Positions 17,392-25,754 of a stretch of DNA of 64,000 nucleotides are shown in pieces; the first letter of the stretch is position 1; the number at the start of each line of letters is the position of its first letter. This DNA is from Variovorax sp. PBS-H4 (GTDB lineage: Bacteria > Pseudomonadota > Gammaproteobacteria > Burkholderiales > Burkholderiaceae_C), in NCBI RefSeq assembly GCF_901827205.1, contig NZ_LR594675.1:4774001-4838000 (forward strand), read 5' to 3'. The position numbers were made by a program, and so were the translations under genes. Under the pieces are notes generated by a model. That model was not told the DNA's origin. It saw only the letters and a list, made by a program, of their open reading frames with translations, and ran no database searches.

Positions 17392-18300
17392 ATGCAGCTC
17401 AAGGACATCGACCTGAACCTGCTCCTGGTCTTCGACCGCATGCTGGCCGAGAAGCGCGTCTCGGCAGTGGCCGAGACGCTGGGCCTGTCGCAGCCGGCCA
17501 TCAGCAATGCGCTGGCGCGCCTGCGACGCGTGTTCGGCGACGAGCTGTTCCTGCGCACTGCGCGCGGCATGGAGCCCACGCCCTTCGCGCTGCAGCTGGC
17601 CGAGCCGGTGGCCTATGCCATGAGCGCCCTGCACGGCGCACTGAACCAGCACACCGTCTTCGAACCGGCCACCAGTACGCGCAGCTTCACGCTCGCGATG
17701 ACCGACATCGGGGAGGTCTACTTCACGCCGCTGCTCATGGAGCTGCTCGCACGCACCGCGCCCGGCGTGACCATCAGCACGGTGCGCAACACCGCGGTCA
17801 ACCTGCGCGATGCGATGGAGGCGGGCCATGTAGACATCGCCATCGGGCTGCTGCCGCAGCTGAAGACCAGCATTTTCCAGCGGCGCCTGTTCCGGCAGCG
17901 CTATGTGTGCCTGTTCAGCGCGGCGCATCCGCTGGCGGCCAGGGCGCGGCTCTCGCTCAAGGATTTCTCGGCTGCCGACCACTTGCTGGTGCAGGCCGTC
18001 GGCACCGGCCACGGCCAGGTCGACGAGCTGATGGCCGCGCAGGGCATCGCGCGCCGCATCCGGCTGACCGTGCCGCACTTCGTGGCGCTCGGCCACATCC
18101 TGCGCGCCACGCCGATGATCGCCACGGTGCCCGAGCGCCTGGCCCGCAGCATTGCGGAGCCGTTCGGGCTGGTCTGGCGCGCGCACCCCGCGAAGCTGCC
18201 GGAGATCGCGATCAACTGCTTCTGGCACGCGCGCTTCCACCGCGACCCGGGCAACCAGTGGCTGCGCGGCCTGCTGTTCGAGCACTTCGCAGACGGCTGA
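17392..18300 (+). CDS. nagR: LysR-type activator, NahR/NagR-like
   Basis: A 302-residue LysR-family regulator. The N-terminal winged helix (about residues 1-60) reads LKDIDLNLLLVFDRMLAEKR, then VSAVAETLGLSQPAISNALARLRR. The effector domain contains TRSFTLAMTDIGEVYFTPLL, AVGTGHGQVDELM and LPEIAINCFWHARFHRD, all closely matching NahR/NagR as I recall them. Those proteins respond to salicylate and activate naphthalene/salicylate operons. Divergence from the oxygenase operon and the nearby operator agree. The ATG at 17392 is preferred over a GTG at 17383. The strong likeness makes salicylate, or a close analogue, the probable inducer. Confidence 0.9.
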   Translation: MQLKDIDLNLLLVFDRMLAEKRVSAVAETLGLSQPAISNALARLRRVFGDELFLRTARGMEPTPFALQLAEPVAYAMSALHGALNQHTVFEPATSTRSFTLAMTDIGEVYFTPLLMELLARTAPGVTISTVRNTAVNLRDAMEAGHVDIAIGLLPQLKTSIFQRRLFRQRYVCLFSAAHPLAARARLSLKDFSAADHLLVQAVGTGHGQVDELMAAQGIARRIRLTVPHFVALGHILRATPMIATVPERLARSIAEPFGLVWRAHPAKLPEIAINCFWHARFHRDPGNQWLRGLLFEHFADG

Positions 18301-18413
18301 GGCGCCGGCCGCAGCGCCCTATGCGCAAAGCGGCTAAGCAAGCGCGAAAGCCTTCGTTGGAAAGCGGACAGGCCGCCCGTAGCCTGCGGTCTTCCCCAAC
18401 GAGGAGCTTTCCA

Positions 18414-19928
18414 ATGAACGACCGTTTGAGCCGCGTGCAGGCATCGCGCTCCGCCGCCATCAAGGCGAGCCTGCATCACCCCGTGATCGACACCGATGTC
18501 CACGTCAACGACTATGCGCCGGTGCTGGAAGACTACATCCAGCACTACGGCGGCAACCAGCTGGTCGACGCGCTGCGCAAGGCGCTGGGCGGCCGCTTCG
18601 TCACCCGCACCGGCGGCGGCAAGGACTGGTACCAGCAGACGCCCGAAGAGCGGCAGTACCACCGCACCCTGCGCGCACCCTGGTGGGCGCGCGTCACGCG
18701 CAACACCTACGACCTCGCGACCTACACACTGCCTGCGCTGCTGTATGAACGCCTCGCCGAGCAGGGCTCGGACTATTCGGTGCTGTTCCCCAACGACGTG
18801 CTCTCGCCGGCCGCGGCCGGAAGCGAGTACCGCCAGCCGCTGCACCGCGCGATCAACCATTTCCATGCCGACCAGTACCGCGCCTACGCCGATCGCCTGA
18901 CACCGGTGGCGGGCATTCCGCTGTACACGCCGCAGGAGGGCATCGAGGAGCTCGAATTCGCGGTGAAGACGCTGGGGCTCAAGGTCATCAACATCGCCGG
19001 CGGCGTGCGCCGGCCCATTCGCGCGATCGCCGACAAGTACCCGGCCAAGGAGCATCCCGAGGTCGCCAGGCAGGCGGGCTACATCGACTTCTACGGCATC
19101 GACAGCGAGCACGACTACGACCCGTTCTGGGCCAAGGTGGTGGAGCTCGGCGTGCCGGTGACCACGCATTACGGCAGCCAGGGCTGGACCGGCCGCCAGT
19201 CGATCAGCAACTACATGAACAACCACATCGGCCACTTCGCCGACGGCTCGCAGGCCTTTGCCAAGGCACTGTTCTTCGGCGGCGTGACGCGGCGCTTCCC
19301 CGGCCTGCGGGTGGGCCTGCTCGAAGGCGGCGCCGACTGGGGCGCGCATGTCTTCACGCACCTGGTGGACCGCTGGGAGAAGCGCAACCGCGTGGCGGTG
19401 CGCAACTACGACCCGGCCGAAGCCGACGTCGAGCTGCTGGCCTCGCTGTTCGAGCGCTACGGCGCCGACTACATCAAGGGCCGCGCGAACTTCAAGTCCA
19501 CGCTGCTGCGCGACAGCCTCGGCATCTCCGCCCTGCCTCACAGCCGTGAGCCCGATGCGTCGGAGATCGACGACTTCGCGATGGCCGGCATCGAGAAGGT
19601 GGAGGACATCCGCGACCGCTGGGTTTCCAACTTCTACTTCGGCTCCGAGGCCGATGACCGCACCGTGGCCGCGGCGTTCAACGACCGCGTGAACCCGCTG
19701 GGCACGAAGATCAACGCGATCTGGTCCTCCGACGTGGGCCACTGGGACGTGCCCGAGTTCACCGAGCCACTGGCCGAGAGCTGGGACCTGGTCGAGCAGG
19801 GCGTGATCTCCGCGGCCGACTTCAAGGCCCTGGTGTTCGACAACCCGCACCGCTTCTACACCGAAGCCAACCCGCGCTTCTTCGAGGGCACCGAAGTGGG
19901 CCGCAAGCTGTCGGCCGCCAAGGCCTGA
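18414..19928 (+). CDS. Amidohydrolase-2 family protein (metal-dependent hydrolase or decarboxylase)
   Basis: A 504-residue cytoplasmic protein of the amidohydrolase 2 (ACMSD-like) superfamily. Metal ligands are suggested by DTDVHVN near residue 25 (degenerate HxH), VTTHYGSQ (His near residue 245), LLEGGADW and the late SSDVGHWD (Asp near residue 443). It is longer than the classical decarboxylases because of inserted segments. Relatives decarboxylate or hydrolyse aromatic and muconate-type acids. It lies between the NahR-like regulator and an ABC importer, on the strand of both, with a GAGGAG ribosome binding site. A likely role is to convert an imported precursor to the oxygenase substrate, but the reaction is not known. 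Confidence 0.82.
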   Translation: MNDRLSRVQASRSAAIKASLHHPVIDTDVHVNDYAPVLEDYIQHYGGNQLVDALRKALGGRFVTRTGGGKDWYQQTPEERQYHRTLRAPWWARVTRNTYDLATYTLPALLYERLAEQGSDYSVLFPNDVLSPAAAGSEYRQPLHRAINHFHADQYRAYADRLTPVAGIPLYTPQEGIEELEFAVKTLGLKVINIAGGVRRPIRAIADKYPAKEHPEVARQAGYIDFYGIDSEHDYDPFWAKVVELGVPVTTHYGSQGWTGRQSISNYMNNHIGHFADGSQAFAKALFFGGVTRRFPGLRVGLLEGGADWGAHVFTHLVDRWEKRNRVAVRNYDPAEADVELLASLFERYGADYIKGRANFKSTLLRDSLGISALPHSREPDASEIDDFAMAGIEKVEDIRDRWVSNFYFGSEADDRTVAAAFNDRVNPLGTKINAIWSSDVGHWDVPEFTEPLAESWDLVEQGVISAADFKALVFDNPHRFYTEANPRFFEGTEVGRKLSAAKA

Positions 19929-19955
19929 AACCGATCCCGAGAGAACGACTCACCC

Positions 19956-21065
19956 ATGCAACATATCCTCTCCCTTGTGCGCCGATCGGCCTCGGCACTG
20001 TTGGCACTGGCCATGTCGGCATTCGCGGCGGCGCCCGTGCAGGCCGCGCCCGAAGTGGTCCGCATCGGCGTCGCCACGGCGGGCGGTGGCGAGCCGGTCA
20101 CCTGGGGCGGCTCGCCCGGCGGCGTCGCCCGCGTCAACAACTGGCTCGAAGAGGAGTTCAAGGCCTCGGGCGTCAAGGTCGAGTGGCTGTTCTTCAAAGG
20201 CGCGGGGCCGGCGGTCAACGAAGCTCTGTCCAACAAGCAGATCGACTTCGCCTACCAGGGCGACCTGCCCTCGATCGTGGGCCGCTCCAACGGGCTCAAG
20301 ACCAAGCTGCTGCTGGTGAGCGGCGCGCGCAACAACCTCTACGTGGTGGCGCCCACCGCCTCCGACGTCCACTCGATCAAGGACCTCAAGGACCGAAAGG
20401 TCTCGATCTTCCGCGGCACCAACGGCCACCTGGTCGCCATCAACGTGCTGGCCGCCAACGGCCTGGCCGAGCGCGACATCAAGGGCGTCAACCTCGACAC
20501 CGGCAGCGCGCAGGCGGCGCTGGTTTCCAACGGCGTGGACGCGGCCTTCGGCGGCTACGAGTGGTTCAAGGTGCGCGACCAGGGCCTCGCCAGGATCGTC
20601 TACTCGACGCAGGGCCAGGACCCGGCTTTCACCCGCCAGGCCTCGCTGCTGGTGCGCAGCGAGTTCGAGCAGGCCAACCCTGCCGAGGTGCAGCGGGTGG
20701 TCGATGTCTTCGTGCGTGCTGCCCACTGGTCTTCCGAGGAAAAGAACCGCGAGGCGCTGTTCGGCATCTGGGCCCGGAGCGGCACGCCGGTAGCGTCCTG
20801 GTCCGCCGAGTTCGACAAGCAGCCGCTCGCGCAGCGCAACTCTCCATTGGTGGACGACTTCATCGTCGGCCGCTACAAGGCCGTGGTGGCCGATGCGCTG
20901 AAGCTCAAGCTGATCCGCCGCGAAGTGGCCGTCGACGGCTGGTTCGACACGCGCTACCTGCAGAACGCGCTGAAGAAGCAGGGGCTCGAGAACTACTGGA
21001 CCGCCTTCGATGCGAAGGGCAATCCCGCCAAGCCCGGTACGGGCGCCTCGGTCGCGGCCCAATGA
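19956..21065 (+). CDS. ABC transporter substrate-binding protein (nitrate/sulfonate/taurine type)
   Basis: A 369-residue SsuA/TauA-like periplasmic binding protein. A signal peptide of about 31 residues (MQHILSLVRRSASALLALAM, cleavage after VQAA) precedes a two-lobed domain with VEWLFFKGAGPAVNEALSNKQIDFAYQGDLPSIV, typical of the NMT1/SsuA-like family. Such receptors bind sulfonates, nitrate, thiamine precursors or aromatic carboxylates. It begins 27 bp after the amidohydrolase gene and is followed by two permease genes and an ATPase gene. Genetic context makes an aromatic acid or aromatic sulfonate the more likely ligand. Confidence 0.88.
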   Translation: MQHILSLVRRSASALLALAMSAFAAAPVQAAPEVVRIGVATAGGGEPVTWGGSPGGVARVNNWLEEEFKASGVKVEWLFFKGAGPAVNEALSNKQIDFAYQGDLPSIVGRSNGLKTKLLLVSGARNNLYVVAPTASDVHSIKDLKDRKVSIFRGTNGHLVAINVLAANGLAERDIKGVNLDTGSAQAALVSNGVDAAFGGYEWFKVRDQGLARIVYSTQGQDPAFTRQASLLVRSEFEQANPAEVQRVVDVFVRAAHWSSEEKNREALFGIWARSGTPVASWSAEFDKQPLAQRNSPLVDDFIVGRYKAVVADALKLKLIRREVAVDGWFDTRYLQNALKKQGLENYWTAFDAKGNPAKPGTGASVAAQ

Positions 21066-21076
21066 GCGCCGCCAGG

Positions 21077-21137
21077 CCGCCCGAAGGCGCGAAGACCCCC
21101 TCGGGGGGCAGCGCAGTACACGCATTGACGAGCGTGG
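21077..21137. repeat. Intergenic repeat with GC stem-loop
   Basis: The 80-bp gap between the binding-protein and first permease genes contains CCGCCCGAAGGC, a CCCCC-TC-GGGGG stem-loop (21096-21107), then GCAGCGCAGTACACGCATTGACGAGCGTGGAGG. I recognise this layout as a widespread Comamonadaceae intergenic repeat. Its 3' end supplies the GGAGG ribosome binding site for the permease at 21145. In an ABC operon such a stem-loop could stabilise the binding-protein message. Confidence 0.6.
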
Positions 21138-21144
21138 AGGCCCG

Positions 21145-22008
21145 ATGACCGCCGCAGCAGAGTCGACGGCTGTCCTGCGGCCTGCCGGCGACGGCGCACC
21201 GGCGTCCACCGCCACGCGTACGGTCGCACCGTCACTGCCGTGGCGACGCGTGGGTGACCGCGCCCTCCCCTGGCTGTTACCCCTCGCGCTGCTCGCGCTC
21301 TGGTCCACGGGCGCCACGCAGGGCTGGATCTCGCCACAGGTGCTGCCGCCACCGCAGTTCGTCTGGGAAACGCTGCGCGACCTGGCCACGAGCGGCGATC
21401 TCTGGCTGCACGTGAGCACCAGTTTCACACGCGTGGGCGTGGGCTTCGCGGCCGGTACGGTGCTCGGCCTCGTCCTGGGTTCGGCCATGGGCCTGTCGCG
21501 CAGCGTCGAGGCCTACGTGCTGCCCAGCTTCAATGCGCTGGTGCAGATCCCGGTGCTGGCATGGTTGCCGTTCGTGCTGCTGCTGGTGGGCATCGGCGAA
21601 GCGCTGAAATACATCCTCATCGCCAAGGCCGCGCTCGTGCCCGTGGCGCTCAACACGCTGCAGGGCTTCCGCCAGACGCCCGCCGCGCTGCGCGAGGTGG
21701 GCGAGGTCTACGGCTACAGCCGGCGCCAGCAGGTGCTGGAGATCGTGCTGCCGCACGCCGTGCCCACACTCTTCACCGGTGTGCGACTGGGCTTCACCAA
21801 GGCCTGGCTCTCGCTGGTCGTGGTCGAACTCGTGGCGTCGAGCGAAGGGCTGGGCTACCTCATCGTCTACGGCCGCCAGCTGTTCCAGCTCGACCTGGTG
21901 ATGGCCGCCGTGGTCGTGGTGGGCGCCATCGGCCATGCCATCGACCGCCTGCTCGACCGCCTCGAAGCCGCGGCGCACGGGCGCCAGCCCGGCGTAGGCA
22001 CGCGATGA
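21145..22008 (+). CDS. ABC transporter permease 1 (SsuC/TauC type)
   Basis: A 287-residue permease with a 45-residue soluble N-terminal region, then six hydrophobic segments. The EAA loop that contacts the ATPase is seen around REVGEVYGYSRRQQVLEIVLPHAVPTLFTGVRLG. The family is the BPD_transp_1 group of nitrate/sulfonate/taurine importers. ATG 21145 has a GGAGG at ideal spacing. It overlaps the second permease by four bases (ATGA), so the two are made together and probably form a heterodimeric channel; most SsuABC systems have a single, homodimeric permease. Confidence 0.9.
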   Translation: MTAAAESTAVLRPAGDGAPASTATRTVAPSLPWRRVGDRALPWLLPLALLALWSTGATQGWISPQVLPPPQFVWETLRDLATSGDLWLHVSTSFTRVGVGFAAGTVLGLVLGSAMGLSRSVEAYVLPSFNALVQIPVLAWLPFVLLLVGIGEALKYILIAKAALVPVALNTLQGFRQTPAALREVGEVYGYSRRQQVLEIVLPHAVPTLFTGVRLGFTKAWLSLVVVELVASSEGLGYLIVYGRQLFQLDLVMAAVVVVGAIGHAIDRLLDRLEAAAHGRQPGVGTR

Positions 22009-22826
22009 GCAGGGCCGCGCGGAATACGGCCGAGGTGGCCGAGCTCGCCGCGGTGCAGCCGCTGCGCCCGGAGCAACGCAGGCGATGGCGCGGCTTCGTG
22101 CTGCCCGCGGCGGCCGTCGCGCTGTGGTGGCTGCTGTCGTCGCTCGATGTCGTCAACTCGGCACTGCTGGTCTCGCCGGCCAAGGTATTCGGCACCGCGG
22201 TCGAGCAGGTCGCGAGCGGACGCCTCTTCCGCGCGCTCAGCGCCAGTCTCGCGCGGGAGGCCACGGGCTTTCTGATCGGCACCGTGTCGGGCCTCGTGCT
22301 CGGCGCGCTGCTGGGCCTGTCGCCGCTCTTCAACCGCATCGCCGGCCCCAGCTTCAACACCTTCAAGCAGATCTCGCTGTTCGCGTGGATCCCGCTGATC
22401 TCGGTCTGGTTCGGGCTGGGCGACGTCGCCAAGGTGGTGTTCCTCTCGCTGGCCGCGCTGGTGCCGGTGGTGGTCAACACCTGCGACGGCATCCGCACCA
22501 CCCCCGCGCCGCTGCTGGAAGTGGCGCGGGTCTACGGCTACACGCGCTGGCAGACCGTCATGCAGGTGGTGCTGCCAGCGGCGCTGCCCTCGATCTTCAC
22601 CGGCGTCTACCTGGCGCTCATCTATTCGTGGCTCGCGACCATCGGCGCCGAATACCTGCTGGTGGCCGGCCGCGGCATCGGCAACACGCTGATCGAAGGC
22701 AGCGAGCATTTCCAGATGGACCTGGTGCTCTTCGGCATGGCCGTGATCGGCGGGGTCGGCTGGGCCATGAACGCCGCGGCCCGCTCCCTGGAACGCCGGC
22801 TGGCGCGCTGGACCGGACGCGCGTGA
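22005..22826 (+). CDS. ABC transporter permease 2 (SsuC/TauC type)
   Basis: A 273-residue inner-membrane permease with six hydrophobic segments and an EAA loop in LEVARVYGYTRWQTVMQVVLPAALPSIFTGVYLAL. It is related to permease 1 but clearly diverged, so it is an old paralogue and not a recent duplicate. It overlaps permease 1 (ATGA) and is followed after 26 bp by the ATPase gene. Two distinct permeases with one ATPase point to a heterodimeric membrane domain. Confidence 0.9.
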   Translation: MSRAARNTAEVAELAAVQPLRPEQRRRWRGFVLPAAAVALWWLLSSLDVVNSALLVSPAKVFGTAVEQVASGRLFRALSASLAREATGFLIGTVSGLVLGALLGLSPLFNRIAGPSFNTFKQISLFAWIPLISVWFGLGDVAKVVFLSLAALVPVVVNTCDGIRTTPAPLLEVARVYGYTRWQTVMQVVLPAALPSIFTGVYLALIYSWLATIGAEYLLVAGRGIGNTLIEGSEHFQMDLVLFGMAVIGGVGWAMNAAARSLERRLARWTGRA

Positions 22827-22852
22827 GTCACGCAGAAAGAAACCTCTCCCTC

Positions 22853-23710
22853 ATGACCCCGACCCATTCCCTCTCCAACGAGCTCGACATTCGTGGGCTC
22901 GGCAAGCGCTATGCGAGCACGCAGGCCGACGGCGGCGCGCTGCAGGTCCTCGACAACATCGACCTGCACGTTCCGGCCGGCCGCTTCGTCAGCATCGTGG
23001 GCGCCAGCGGCTGCGGCAAGTCCACCCTGCTGAGGCTCGTGCTAGGCCTCGACGCGCAGTACGAAGGCGAGATCCTGCTGGGCGGCCAGCCGATCTCCGG
23101 CACCGGGCGCGAGCGCGGCATCGTGTTCCAGGACCACCGGCTCTTCCCCTGGCTCACGGTGGAGCAGAACATCGCCGTCGGGCTTCGCAACGCGCCGTTC
23201 AGCGCACGGCAGAAGCGCGAGCAAGTGGCCGAGCATGTGGCGCTGGTCGGCCTCGAAGGCTTCGAGAAATCCTTCCCGCACCAGATCTCCGGCGGCATGG
23301 CGCAGCGCGTGGCGATCGCGCGCGGCCTGGTCAACCGGCCGCGCGTGCTGCTGTTGGACGAGCCGTTCGGCGCGCTGGATGCGCTCACCCGCTCGCGGCT
23401 GCAGAACGAGCTGCAGCGCATCTGGCAGAAGGAGCGCATCACCATGCTGCTGGTCACGCACGATGTCGAGGAAGCGGTTTTCCTGGGCGACCGCGTGGTG
23501 GTCATGCAGCCCTCGCCAGGGCGCATCCGGCGCATCGTGGAGGTCGACCTGCCGCATCCGCGCAACCGCAGCGACCCGGCCTTCCTTGCCATGCGCGATG
23601 ACGTGCTCGGTGACTTCCTCGAAGTCGCCCCCGATGCCCCGCTCGCTGTCACGCCACCGGCCGAACAGCCTGCCTTTGGCTTGCGCGGCCGGCTGCAGCT
23701 GGCCTGGTAG
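22853..23710 (+). CDS. ABC transporter ATP-binding protein (SsuB/TauB type)
   Basis: A 285-residue ATPase with Walker A GASGCGKST, Q-loop in GIVFQDHRLFPWLTV, signature SGGMAQRVAIARGL, Walker B VLLLDEPFGALDA and the switch His in LVTHDVEEA. The profile is that of nitrate/sulfonate/taurine importers. A C-terminal tail of about 40 residues (LEVAPDAPLAVTPPAEQPAF) is longer than usual. It is the last gene of the operon that begins at the amidohydrolase; 171 bp later comes the second copy of the inverted-repeat element. Confidence 0.92.
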   Translation: MTPTHSLSNELDIRGLGKRYASTQADGGALQVLDNIDLHVPAGRFVSIVGASGCGKSTLLRLVLGLDAQYEGEILLGGQPISGTGRERGIVFQDHRLFPWLTVEQNIAVGLRNAPFSARQKREQVAEHVALVGLEGFEKSFPHQISGGMAQRVAIARGLVNRPRVLLLDEPFGALDALTRSRLQNELQRIWQKERITMLLVTHDVEEAVFLGDRVVVMQPSPGRIRRIVEVDLPHPRNRSDPAFLAMRDDVLGDFLEVAPDAPLAVTPPAEQPAFGLRGRLQLAW

Positions 23711-24247
23711 GACACCTTCTTGTTTCATTCTTCCTGACGACGCTGGTTGTGTGCCGCGGAAGGTATGCCGGCCTGCGTGCAGTGGAAGGCGGCCTGCGGA
23801 GGCGAGGTTGAAGATGCACGACCCCGCCCGCGACCAGACGTCGAGGTGTTTGGCATTCCGATACCGGCACATGGCACCGTCGCAAAGGTGCCTGCGGATG
23901 TGCGGGGCGGCGTGCCTCTGTGGCGCCGAGAAGCGCAGTGCAGCCGGCCGGCACGCCTGCCGAAGGACAGGTGTGCTTCGTGATCTGACTTGCCGCGGCT
24001 GTCTGAGCCGAGTGAACGAAGTGAACGTCGCGAGTTCCGCGGCAGGCCGGTTGCGCGAGCATCGCAGGGAACTCGGCGCAGAGCGCCGACCGCCACGGTG
24101 GCACGCCGCCCCGCACACCCGTGGGCACCTTTGCAGCGCGCGCAGCGTCGCAGGGTCGAGGCGTCGCAACGTCGCCGAGTGGCAGGACACCACCAGCAGG
24201 TCGGCCGACTCTACGTCGGCGAGCGCACGGAGGCTTGCCGCAGCCGG
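23711..24247. other. 537-bp gene-free spacer between two operons
   Basis: This spacer separates the plus-strand ABC ATPase gene from the convergent end of the sugar-type operon. It contains the second inverted-repeat element (23882-24134). The 171 bp before and 113 bp after show no convincing gene, tRNA or U-tract terminator; short frames here have no domain or ribosome binding site support. Confidence 0.6.
23882..24134. repeat. Inverted-repeat element, copy 2 (full length)
   Basis: The core 23900-24116 has the same perfect 17-bp terminal arms as copy 1 (left arm 23900-23916, right arm 24100-24116). Outside the core, GCAAAGGTGCC (23882-23892) pairs exactly with GGCACCTTTGC (24124-24134), separated from the inner arms by a mismatched 7-8 bp. 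The whole unit is thus about 253 bp with 35-bp imperfect terminal repeats. The internal sequence is nearly identical to that at 13940-14122. Both copies sit in intergenic DNA directly downstream of operons. No target-site duplication or transposase was found. Confidence 0.85.
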
Positions 24248-25750
24248 TCAGTGCACGGCCGCGTACATGATCTTGTCCTCCGTGGCCCCTTCGGGTGCGA
24301 ACTCCTCGACCACGCGCCCCTGTCGCGTCACGAGTATTCGATCGGACAGGGCCAGGATCTCCGGCAGATACGACGAGATCACCAGTACGGCGATGCCATC
24401 GTCGGCCAGGGAATGAATCAGTTGGTGGATCTCGGCGATCGCGCCGACATCGACCCCGCGAGTCGGCTCGTCGAAGATCACCAGCCGCGGCTGCTGCACG
24501 AGCGACTTGGCAATCACCACCTTCTGCTGGTTGCCGCCCGACAGCTCGACGATGCGCGCATCGCTGTCGATCGCACGGATCGACAGCCGCTTGCGCCAGG
24601 TCTCGGCGAGTGCTCGCATCTGGTCCTGGCGCACGAGCATGAACGGGCTCGGCGACGACGCCAGCTGTCCGGCGTAGATGTTCTCGGCGATCGACAGGGT
24701 CTCGAAGAAGCCTTCGAGCTTGCGGTCCTCGGTCACGTAGACGACGCCGCCCTTGACCGCCGGACGCGGGGTGCGATAGCGCACCGGCTCGCCGTCGAGC
24801 AGGATCTCGCCGCCGTGCAGGAAGTCCCGCTTGGCCACGCCGGCCACGATCTTGGCCGTTTCGGTACGCCCCGAGCCGATCAACCCGAACATGCCCGTGA
24901 TCTGTCCGGCATACAGCGAGAAGGCATTGTTCTTGACGATCGTGCCCATCGACAGGTTCTGCACGCTCAGCACCTTGGCGCCGCGGGGCCGGGGCACCCG
25001 CTGCGACCGGTTGCCGTAGAGCTCCTGCGAGAGCGAGCGCCCGACCATGGCCTGGATGATCCGGTCGCGGTCCATCTCGCTTGCGTCGGCGGTCAGCACG
25101 TGTTCGCCGTCGCGCAGGATCGTGATGCGGTCCGCGATCATCAGCGCCTCCTCGAGCGCATGGGAGATGAAGACGATCGACACACCGTCGGCGCGCAGAC
25201 GCTGGACCAATCCGAAGAAGTGGTGCTTCTCCTCGGGCGTCAAGGTGGCGGTCGGCTCGTCGAAGATGATGAGCCGCGCCTCGTGCTGCACCGCCCGCGC
25301 GATCTCCACCATCTGCCGCTGCGCGGCTCCGAGCTGCGACACCAGCTGGGTCGGATCGACATTGAAGTTCAGCCGCTGCAGGAATTGCTGGGCAGCGATG
25401 TACAGGCCGCGCAGGCGGTTGAAGAAGGGCTCGTCGCCGAGATAGAGGTTCTGCGCGACGGTCAGCGACGGCACCAGGCTGGTTTCCTGGTAGACCATGG
25501 CGATGCCGTGGCCGAGCGCGTCGTGGGGCGTGGTGAAGGTCACCGGCCGGCCCTGGAGCAGGATCTGCCCCTGCGAGGGCTGCACCGCGCCGGCCAGGAT
25601 CTTGGTCAACGTGGACTTGCCCGCGCCGTTCTCTCCGAGCAGGGCATGCACTTCTCCGCGCCTCACGCCGAACGAGACGTCGCGCACGGCATGAGCGCCG
25701 CGGTACTGCTTGCCGATGTTCCGCAGTTCGATCAGGTGGTCGTGGTCCAT
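24248..25750 (-). CDS. CUT2-type sugar ABC transporter ATP-binding protein
   Basis: A 500-residue ATPase with two fused nucleotide-binding domains, as in RbsA/XylG. Domain 1 has Walker A GENGAGKST and Walker B LIIFDEPTATLTPEE; its signature is degenerate (LGAAQRQMVEIAR), which is common in this family. Domain 2 has the usual altered Walker A (GSGRTETAK), a good signature LSGGNQQKVVIAK and Walker B LVIFDEPTRGVD. It powers the importer formed by the two permeases and the binding protein encoded just upstream, and begins 4 bp after the propeller gene. It is the last gene of the large minus-strand operon. Confidence 0.93.
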   Translation of the reverse strand: MDHDHLIELRNIGKQYRGAHAVRDVSFGVRRGEVHALLGENGAGKSTLTKILAGAVQPSQGQILLQGRPVTFTTPHDALGHGIAMVYQETSLVPSLTVAQNLYLGDEPFFNRLRGLYIAAQQFLQRLNFNVDPTQLVSQLGAAQRQMVEIARAVQHEARLIIFDEPTATLTPEEKHHFFGLVQRLRADGVSIVFISHALEEALMIADRITILRDGEHVLTADASEMDRDRIIQAMVGRSLSQELYGNRSQRVPRPRGAKVLSVQNLSMGTIVKNNAFSLYAGQITGMFGLIGSGRTETAKIVAGVAKRDFLHGGEILLDGEPVRYRTPRPAVKGGVVYVTEDRKLEGFFETLSIAENIYAGQLASSPSPFMLVRQDQMRALAETWRKRLSIRAIDSDARIVELSGGNQQKVVIAKSLVQQPRLVIFDEPTRGVDVGAIAEIHQLIHSLADDGIAVLVISSYLPEILALSDRILVTRQGRVVEEFAPEGATEDKIMYAAVH

Positions 25751-25754
25751 GGGT

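Noticed and set aside
17901..19850. Very long open frame on the minus strand opposite the LysR and amidohydrolase genes
   Set aside because: It is antisense to two well-supported genes, is rich in His, Arg, Gly and Val in the way GC-rich shadows are, and shows no domain.
24135..24247. HMG-CoA lyase (mvaB) expected near mvaA
   Set aside because: No frame in the operon or its flanks has the DxxQ or GxGxCPxA-type features of the enzyme; it is not in this window.
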